NCBI RefSeq assembly: GCF_003933745.1
Contig: NZ_RSEB01000004.1
Coordinates: 434,001-498,000, forward strand
DNA: 64,000 nucleotides
Reading direction: 5' to 3'
Origin: Glycomyces terrestris
GTDB lineage: Bacteria > Actinomycetota > Actinomycetes > Mycobacteriales > Micromonosporaceae
Both the position numbers and the translations under genes were made by a program. Below the pieces are notes generated by a model that was not told the origin of the DNA, searched no databases, and was given only the letters and a program-made list of their open reading frames with translations. This document shows positions 58,105 through 64,000 of this stretch, one piece after another (the stretch's first letter is position 1; each line of letters begins with the position of its first letter).

Positions 58105-58143
58105 AGACTAAGTTGTGAGACTAAACTTTGTCAATCGCTCCCA
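58105..58143 (-). promoter_or_regulatory. Promoter of the endoglucanase gene with a CebR half-box
   Basis: On the minus strand TTGACA (58134-58129) and TAGTCT (58110-58105) with an 18-base spacer. The bases over the -35 read as the right half of a CebR-type box (CGCTCCCA at 58136-58143). A direct repeat containing TTAGTCT fills the spacer/-10. Confidence 0.5.
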
Positions 58144-58191
58144 AGGGACGGACCCGGACGGCCTCGGCGGGCCGCCGGACGTGCGGCCGCG

Positions 58192-60930
58192 TCAGGGGAG
58201 CCGTTGTAGAGCGGCGCGGACCTCGTCCGCGTCCTGGTGCCCGAGCCGGTCGAGGATCTCCAGCGCCCGCCGGTAGTGCGCGCGGGCCGCGCCGGGGTCG
58301 TCCATGGCGGCGCGGTTCTCCGCCATGTTCACGAGCGTGGCGGCGGCCCGGTGCCGGTTCCCTTCGGGGCTCTCGTAGAAGTCCAGGGCGCGCGTGTAGC
58401 AGTCCTCGGCCGCGGCGTGGTCGCCCCGGGCGGCGTGGACGAAGCCGAGGCTGTCCCAGCAGACGGCGAGGCCGTCGCCGTTGCCGAGCGCGCCGTAGAG
58501 GTGCAGGGCATCGCGGCAGTGGCGTTCGGCGGCGTCGTACTCGCCGACCTGGGCGAGGCTCCAGCCGATGTTGTTGAGCGCGTCGGCCTGCCCGCTGCGG
58601 TCGCCGAGCCGCTCGTAGCGCTCCAGGGCGGCGACGTTGCAGGCGGCCGCGTCGCGGTGCCGGCCTTGGAGGTAGTCGATGTAGCCGCGGTTCTTCAGGA
58701 CGGCGGCCTCGCCGTGCGCGTCGCCCAGCGCCGCGAACACCTCCAGCGCCTGCGCGAACCGGGCCCGGGCGGCGTCGAATTCGCGGAGGCTGCCGTGGAC
58801 GCGGCCGAGCTTGCGGAGCGAGGTCGCCTGCCAGCGCCGGTTCCCGGCGCGCTCGGCCGCGGCGAGCGCGAGCCGTTCGACCTCCATCCAGGTGCGCCAG
58901 CGGTTGCGCCGGTGCAGGGTCTCGGTGACGGTCCAGGCGAGCGGCCAGACCAGGTCGTCCCAGCCGCGCGCGTCGCACTCCGCCACGAGGGCCAGGAGCG
59001 CGGTCGTCTCGGCGTCGAACCACGCCTGCGCCTCCGCGGAGGTCGCCAGCGCGGGGACGGCGACGCCGGGCCCGGGCTCGGGCAGGTCGATGGGTGGGCG
59101 GCCGGGGACGAGGAGGAGCGTCGCCGCGTGCGCGGTGTGCATGTAGTGGAGGACGAGTCGGCGGAGCGCGGCCTCGCGCCGTTTGGGCGGGTCGGTCTGC
59201 TCGGCCTGCTCGACGGCGTAGGCGCGCAGGAGGTCGTGCGTGTCGTATCGGCCCGGCGCGCGTTCGGAGGCGAGCCTGGCGGCGGTGAGTTCACGCAGGA
59301 GGCGGGCGGTCTCGGCGACGGGCCGGCCGGCGAGGCTGGCGGCGGCCTCGACGCTCGCGTCCGATTCGGGGGCGAGGGTGAGCAGGCGGAACAGCCGGGC
59401 GGCCTGGCGGCCGACCGAACGGTACGACCAGGAGAGGACCGCGCGGACCCCGGTGTCGGGTTCGCCGGTGTCGAGGGCGTCGAGGCGGCCGCTTCCGCGG
59501 AGGTGGCGGGCGAGGTCGGCGAGGGGACGGGCGGGCGCGGTCTCGGCCCGGGCCGAGACGACCGCCAGCGCCAGGGGAAGGCCCGCGCAGGCGTCGACGA
59601 TCGCTCGCGCGGCTTCGGGTTCGCGGTCGAGCGCTGCGGTGCTCAGGCGCGCGGCGAGCAGCCGGTGCGACTCGCCGGGGCTCAGGGTCTCCAGGGCGAT
59701 CGCAGCGGTGCGGTGCTCGACCAGCAGCCCCGTCAGCGGGTTGCGGCTGGTGATCAGGGTCAGGGCGCTGCCGGCGCCCGGGATGAGCGGGCGCACCTGG
59801 GCGGCGTCGCGAGCGTTGTCGAGGACGACCAGGAGCCGGAGGTCGGCGGTGACGGTGCGGAAGAGCCCGGTGCGGGCTTCGGTGCCCTCGGGGATCTCGC
59901 GGGGCGGCACGCCGAGCGACTGGAGGAACCGACCGAGCACCTCGCCCGGGTCGGCCGGGACGGCGTGCGGGCTGAAGCCGTGGAGTTCGGCGTGGAGCTG
60001 CCCGTCGGGGTACTCCCCCGCGACCCGGTGGGCCCAGTGGATCGCGGTCGTGGACTTGCCGACGCCGCCGGTGCCGGTGAGGACCCGGACGGGGCGGTCG
60101 GACCCGCTGAGCAGTTCCAGCGCGTCCTCGCGGCCGATGAAGACCGCGGGTTCCGCGGGCAGCTGCCGCGGCACGGCGGCGGACGGGCGGCGGGCCGGTC
60201 CCGCGGACGGCGGCCGTCCGGCGAGCAGGTCGGCGTGGAGCCGCCGCAGTTCGGGCCCGGGGTCGGCGCCGAGCGCGTCGACGAGTCCGGCCCTGGCGGT
60301 CTCATACCGGTCGAGGGCTTCGGCGCTGCGCCCGCTGCGGTCCAGGGCCACGATCAGCCGGGTCCAGAGGGTCTCGCGCAGCGGGTGGGCCGCGACCAGG
60401 TACTCGAGCTCGGCGACGATCTCGCCGTGGCGCCCCTCGGCCAGGTCGAGGTCGATGCGCCGCTCGAGGGTCTCCAGCCGCAGCGCCTCGAGGCGCGGTG
60501 CGGCGGTCGCGGCCAGCCAGTGGCAGTCGATGTCCTCGAAGGCCTCGCCGCGCCACAGCCCCAGTGCCTCCGCGAGCCGGGCGCGGTCGCCGGCGCTCCG
60601 GGCGAGGCGTTCGAACCGGGTCGCGTCGACGTCCTCGTCGCAGGCGTGGAGGACGAGCCCGTGCGGGCCGCCGCCGACGCGGTCGGCGCCGAGGAGGTCG
60701 CGGAGCCGTCCCGCATAGGTCTGGAGGGTGCGCCGGAGGTGGCCGGGCGCCTCGTCGTCCCAGATCGCCTCGCCGAGGCGGTGGTAGGGGACGACGCGCC
60801 CGGGGGTGAGCGCGAGGATCGCGAGCAGGCACCGGAGCCGGCCCGCGGTCACCTCGACGGCCGCGCCGTCCCGCTGGACCGTGAGCGGTCCGAGCAGGCC
60901 GATCGTGAGGTCGCCTTCGGATTCGTCCAT
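58192..60930 (-). CDS. AfsR/SARP family transcriptional regulator (winged helix, BTAD, NB-ARC, TPR)
   Basis: The 912-residue protein has an OmpR-like winged helix (LTIGLLGPLTVQRDG...RTLQTYAGRLRDLLG), a bacterial transcriptional activation domain to about 245, an NB-ARC ATPase with P-loop GTGGVGKSTTAIHW (about 287) and LVVLDNARD, and C-terminal TPRs (EAAVLKNRGYIDYLQGRHRDAA, ADALNNIGWSLAQVGEYDAAERHC). Such STAND regulators activate secondary-metabolite or stress genes. ATG at 60930 gives the usual N-terminus; a longer start at 60990 is possible. Divergent from the MFS gene. No biosynthetic genes are in view, so its target is unknown. Confidence 0.88.
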   Translation of the reverse strand: MDESEGDLTIGLLGPLTVQRDGAAVEVTAGRLRCLLAILALTPGRVVPYHRLGEAIWDDEAPGHLRRTLQTYAGRLRDLLGADRVGGGPHGLVLHACDEDVDATRFERLARSAGDRARLAEALGLWRGEAFEDIDCHWLAATAAPRLEALRLETLERRIDLDLAEGRHGEIVAELEYLVAAHPLRETLWTRLIVALDRSGRSAEALDRYETARAGLVDALGADPGPELRRLHADLLAGRPPSAGPARRPSAAVPRQLPAEPAVFIGREDALELLSGSDRPVRVLTGTGGVGKSTTAIHWAHRVAGEYPDGQLHAELHGFSPHAVPADPGEVLGRFLQSLGVPPREIPEGTEARTGLFRTVTADLRLLVVLDNARDAAQVRPLIPGAGSALTLITSRNPLTGLLVEHRTAAIALETLSPGESHRLLAARLSTAALDREPEAARAIVDACAGLPLALAVVSARAETAPARPLADLARHLRGSGRLDALDTGEPDTGVRAVLSWSYRSVGRQAARLFRLLTLAPESDASVEAAASLAGRPVAETARLLRELTAARLASERAPGRYDTHDLLRAYAVEQAEQTDPPKRREAALRRLVLHYMHTAHAATLLLVPGRPPIDLPEPGPGVAVPALATSAEAQAWFDAETTALLALVAECDARGWDDLVWPLAWTVTETLHRRNRWRTWMEVERLALAAAERAGNRRWQATSLRKLGRVHGSLREFDAARARFAQALEVFAALGDAHGEAAVLKNRGYIDYLQGRHRDAAACNVAALERYERLGDRSGQADALNNIGWSLAQVGEYDAAERHCRDALHLYGALGNGDGLAVCWDSLGFVHAARGDHAAAEDCYTRALDFYESPEGNRHRAAATLVNMAENRAAMDDPGAARAHYRRALEILDRLGHQDADEVRAALQRLP

Positions 60931-61091
60931 GATGCCGTCCAAGCCTAGGGCCAGTTCCAGTGTTCGGCGCACCCGGTCGCGACCAGGCATGACGCCGCGA
61001 TGGGAGCCGTTTGAGGCGCTCGGGGGCTCCCATGGTCCGGACGGCGACGGGACCGGGGCGCGGAGCGCACCGGCGGGGGCTCGGGGAGCGC

Positions 61092-62339
61092 ATGGGTGCA
61101 GGCAGGGCGGGGTTCCGCGAGGTCGTCGCGAGCCGCGAGTTCCGCGTCCTGTGGCTCGCGCAGGCGCAGTCGCGCATCGGCGACCAGCTCGCCCGGGTGG
61201 CGCTCGCGCTGCTGGTGTACGACCGGACCTCCTCGGCGGCGATGACCGCCCTGGTCTACGCGCTCACCTTCCTGCCGCCGCTGCTCACCGCGCCGCTGCT
61301 CGCCGGGTTCGCCGACCGCTGCTCGCGGCGGGCGGTCATGGTCGCCGTCGACCTGCTCCGAGCCGTCCTCATCGGACTCATGGCGGTGCCGGGAACGCCG
61401 TTGGCGGCGTTGATGGTCCTGGTGCTGCTGGCGACCTGCCCGCAGCCGCTGTTCTCGGCCGCGCGCAACGCGACCCTGCCGCGGGTGCTGCCGGACGCCC
61501 GTTTCGCGGTCGGGATGAGCGTCATCACCGCCACCGACGGGCTCGCGCAGATCGCCGGGTTCACCGCGGGCGGGCTCCTGGTGGCGGCCACCGGCGACCC
61601 GCGTCCGGTGCTCGCCGTCAACGCCGCCACGTTCGTGCTCTCCGCGGCCCTGCTGCACTGGGGCATCGGCCCGCACCGGCCCGAGCCGTCCGCTCAGTCC
61701 GGGCGGCGCGGGTTCGCGGTCGCCGGGGTCGGGTACGTCGTCCGCGACCGGACCCTCCTGGGGCTCGCCTCCGTCATGTGGGTCTTCGGGTGCTTCGTGG
61801 TCCCTGAGGCGCTCGCGGTCCCCTATGCGGCCGAGATCGGCGCCGGCGAGGAGGCGGTGGGTCTCCTCATGGCCGGCGACGTGATCGGCATGACCGTGGG
61901 CGCGGTCGCCGTCGCCAAGACCGGCGCCCGATGGCGGCGGCGGCTGCTGGTGCCGCTCGCGGCGGCGACGGGCCTGCCGCTCATGGCGACCGCGCTCGCC
62001 CCCGGCGTCCTTCCCACGGTCGTGCTCTGGGCCGCGGCGGGGTGCCTCGGCTCCTACATGGTCTTCGCCCAGATCGCGTTCACCCAGCTCGTGCCCGACC
62101 ACGTGCGGGCCCGCGCGATCGCCTTCGCCTCGGCCGGCCTCCAGACCGCGCAGGGCGTCGGGGTCATGCTCGGCGGCGTCCTCGCGGAGGCCGTGCCCCC
62201 CTCCCTGGCGATCGCGGTGAGCGCGGCGGCCGGTTCCACTGCGGCGCTGCTCATCGGTGCCGTCCACCGGCTCGGCCGAGTCGACCCCGAGGTCGGCGTG
62301 CGACTTCCTGCCGCGCAGCGCGAACCGGTCGGTGCGTGA
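61092..62339 (+). CDS. MFS transporter
   Basis: The 415-residue protein has about 12 membrane segments and the drug-exporter-like start EFRVLWLAQAQSRIGDQLARVALALLVYDRT, with loop motif GFADRCSRRAVM. It probably exports a small toxic compound or product. ATG at 61092 is preceded by GGGGAG; an upstream in-frame ATG at 61032 is possible. Divergent from the SARP gene, which may control it. Confidence 0.85.
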   Translation: MGAGRAGFREVVASREFRVLWLAQAQSRIGDQLARVALALLVYDRTSSAAMTALVYALTFLPPLLTAPLLAGFADRCSRRAVMVAVDLLRAVLIGLMAVPGTPLAALMVLVLLATCPQPLFSAARNATLPRVLPDARFAVGMSVITATDGLAQIAGFTAGGLLVAATGDPRPVLAVNAATFVLSAALLHWGIGPHRPEPSAQSGRRGFAVAGVGYVVRDRTLLGLASVMWVFGCFVVPEALAVPYAAEIGAGEEAVGLLMAGDVIGMTVGAVAVAKTGARWRRRLLVPLAAATGLPLMATALAPGVLPTVVLWAAAGCLGSYMVFAQIAFTQLVPDHVRARAIAFASAGLQTAQGVGVMLGGVLAEAVPPSLAIAVSAAAGSTAALLIGAVHRLGRVDPEVGVRLPAAQREPVGA

Positions 62340-62758
62340 GTGGAGCGGCCGATGTCCCGTGAGCACGACCGGCGCGTTCCTGAACGGCCGGACCGAGTCT
62401 CCCGTCCCGGTCCCGGGACGGGCCCGGCGAGCAGGAGAGGAGGTGCGCCATGCGAGGCCGTGACTTCTAGTCACCGGTGGGCGGCAGTCGTGGGATGACG
62501 CCGTCCGACGCCCCGGAGTGCCGGACGCGCACGGCGCGGCCGGCACCGCGACACCGGGGCACCCGCGTTCGCGGCGCTCCGCCTGCGGGCGCGGGCACTC
62601 GGCGGCCCGCCTCCGGTCGAGGCGGGCCGCCGATGTCGTATACCTGGCGTGACGCCGATCTGAGACGAGGGTGAAGCCGGTCCGCCCTTGACTGTCGGTA
62701 CCGGCGTGCCGGCCATGCGGACCGCACCGGCCACGACTGCGCGAAGGAGCCTCCATTC
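62340..62758. other. 419-base intergenic region
   Basis: Between the MFS stop and the GNAT start. It holds the terminator at 62599-62633 and a TTGACT -35-like element at 62688, but no credible gene; a six-codon ATG frame behind GGAGG at about 62450 is too short to support. Confidence 0.6.
62599..62633. terminator. Terminator after the MFS gene
   Basis: TCGGCGGCCCGCCTC and its exact complement around a CGGTC loop. Confidence 0.75.
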
Positions 62759-63388
62759 ATGATCGTGATCACGACCGCCCGACCGGACGAGTTCGCGGCC
62801 GCCGCCGACGTCCTCGCGGAGGCCTTCGTCGACGACCCCGTGGCCCGCGGCATCGTGCCCTTCGAGGCCGACCGGCGGCGACGGCTGGCGCACCTGTTCA
62901 CCGCCGTCCTCAGATCCGGTCCGGGACCGCGCGGCGTCATCGACCTCGCACGGCGGGAAGGCGACGAGCGCATCGTCGGCGTCGCCGCCTGGGAGGCGCC
63001 CGGCTCGCGACGCGGGGCGCTCGGGCGGGAACTGGCCCAGCTGCCGCTGTTCCTCAAGGCGTTCGGACCCGCCGGGCTGCCCCGCGCGATGATGATGGAG
63101 CACCGCCTCCAGCGCCACCGGCCCACCGTGCCGCACTGGTACCTCGCCGACATCGGCGTCAGCGTCTCGGCCCGCGGGCTCGGTGTGGGTTCGGCGCTGC
63201 TGCGGGCCCGTCTGGACGCCGTCGACCAGGCCGGCCTTCCGGCCTACCTCGAGTCGTCCACGCCCGAGAACCGCCGCTTGTACGCGCGCTTCGGGTTCGG
63301 CGAACTCGCCTCCATCGCCGGGATTCCGGGCGCCTCGCCGGTGGCGATGCTCCGCTCGTCACCGCCGGATCCCGGCGGCCTCGGCTGA
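62759..63388 (+). CDS. GNAT family N-acetyltransferase
   Basis: The 209-residue enzyme has the acetyl-CoA core WYLADIGVSVSARGLGVGSALLRARLDAVDQAGLPAYLESSTPENRRLYARFGF. The RGLGVGSALL loop binds pyrophosphate, and the Tyr in ENRRLYARFGF is the usual proton donor. GAAGGAG lies eight bases before the ATG. It is unrelated in sequence detail to the GNAT at 31493. Substrate unknown. Confidence 0.87.
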   Translation: MIVITTARPDEFAAAADVLAEAFVDDPVARGIVPFEADRRRRLAHLFTAVLRSGPGPRGVIDLARREGDERIVGVAAWEAPGSRRGALGRELAQLPLFLKAFGPAGLPRAMMMEHRLQRHRPTVPHWYLADIGVSVSARGLGVGSALLRARLDAVDQAGLPAYLESSTPENRRLYARFGFGELASIAGIPGASPVAMLRSSPPDPGGLG

Positions 63389-63544
63389 CGAAGGGGGCGG
63401 CGACGCCGGGCCCGCGCCGGGCCCGGCCGTCCGATGGGGACGGTGGCCGGGCCGACGCCGGCGGTCCCGGTGGCCGCGGCGGTGACGGAGCCGGACCGGT
63501 CAGGAGACCGCTTCGGCGGCGACCGTCTCCCGTCCCGGCGGCGG

Positions 63545-63919
63545 CTACTCGGGTTGCTCCTGCAGGGCCCGGACCTCGATGCGCGAACCCAGGGCGGCCG
63601 AAGCCTGCTCGGCCCAGCTCAGCGCCTGCTCCTCGTCAGGGGCCTGAACGATCCAGAATCCGCCCACGTACTCGGCCGCCTCGACGAACGGGCCCGGCGT
63701 GCGGACGGGCGTCCCGCCGGTTGCGTCGACGGTGACCGCGGTCGAGGGCGGCTGGAGGCCGCCGGCGGTGACGAAGGCGCCGGCCTCACCGAGATCGGCG
63801 TTGAACTTGTCGACGGCCTTCATCATCGCCTGGAGCTCGGCGGGGTCGATCTCCTGCATGGACTCCATCGTCGGCTCCTCGGCCGACTCGTGCGGGATCG
63901 TGAGGAAGTACTGAGGCAT
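63545..63919 (-). CDS. YCII-related (DGPF) domain protein
   Basis: The 124-residue protein begins MPQYFLTIPHE and carries VDATGGTPVRTPGPFVEAAEYVGGFWIVQAPDEEQALSWAE, typical of the YCII/DGPF family often encoded beside ECF sigma factors. GGAGGAGG lies upstream of the ATG at 63919. The right window edge (63920-64000) holds nothing recognisable, so a possible sigma-factor partner would be outside. Confidence 0.85.
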   Translation of the reverse strand: MPQYFLTIPHESAEEPTMESMQEIDPAELQAMMKAVDKFNADLGEAGAFVTAGGLQPPSTAVTVDATGGTPVRTPGPFVEAAEYVGGFWIVQAPDEEQALSWAEQASAALGSRIEVRALQEQPE

Positions 63920-64000
63920 GGGGCCTCCTCCATTCTCGTCTTCAGGGAGCGGTCCGCAGCGGTCGCATGCCGACACGCCGCGGTATGTCGGCAGTCAACG

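Noticed and set aside
62451..62471. Six-codon ATG ORF behind a GGAGG site after the MFS gene
   Set aside because: Too short, with no regulated gene or motif to support a leader-peptide role.

Overview
The window is about 72% G+C with strong third-position GC bias, GTG/TTG starts, Tat-type lipoprotein signals, a SARP/AfsR-type regulator and Cys-containing leader peptides. This points to a high-GC actinomycete living on plant-derived polysaccharides; I cannot fix the genus. No rRNA, tRNA, IS element, integrase or CRISPR array was seen.

Layout. (1) 0-9 kb: a DUF89/ARMT1-type phosphatase (partner unclear), then a tight operon of a CUT1 sugar importer (lipoprotein, two permeases, no own ATPase), a GH35 beta-galactosidase and a ROK repressor, followed by an SRPBCC protein. 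(2) 9-13 kb: a secreted PL8 polysaccharide lyase and an egtA-type glutamate-cysteine ligase, both on the minus strand. (3) 13-22 kb: a sulfur-scavenging region with an orphan winged-helix regulator, two short Cys-containing leader ORFs, two flavin reductases, two complete sulfonate-type ABC importers and an FMN-dependent monooxygenase. Three copies of one inverted repeat (WTCCTA-N9-TAGGAW) sit before egtA, before the regulator and before the reductase operon. (4) 22-32 kb: a HAD hydrolase, a divergent XRE-cupin regulator / thioredoxin-reductase-like flavoprotein pair, a 16-bp minisatellite, a CE1758/CE1759-like monooxygenase-MarR-FMN reductase operon, and a translationally coupled patatin lipase plus membrane kinase. 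(5) 32-38 kb: GH51 arabinofuranosidase, a LacI regulator and a CUT2 sugar importer. (6) 38-58 kb, minus strand: a large glycan-degradation locus with two related clan-A hydrolases, GH2 beta-galactosidase, GH95 alpha-fucosidase, GH36 alpha-galactosidase, a LacI regulator, a CUT1 importer and a CBM2-GH5-X2-CBM46-like endoglucanase. (7) 58-64 kb: SARP regulator, MFS exporter, GNAT and YCII proteins.

How it fits together. Region 6 looks like a secreted enzyme set for a fucosylated, galactosylated plant wall glycan (xyloglucan is my best guess), with the importer taking up the released oligosaccharides. GH51, GH35 and their importers extend this to arabinose and galactose residues. Region 3 would capture organosulfonates, oxidise them with reduced flavin and feed the sulfur into thiols, including ergothioneine through EgtA, under a shared operator and probably Cys-dependent leader-peptide control.

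The most interesting signals are the three-copy operator with its paired leader peptides, the patatin/membrane-kinase pair, the 16-bp tandem array, a LacI reading frame that lacks a normal stop, and several clean palindromic operators in the glycan clusters.
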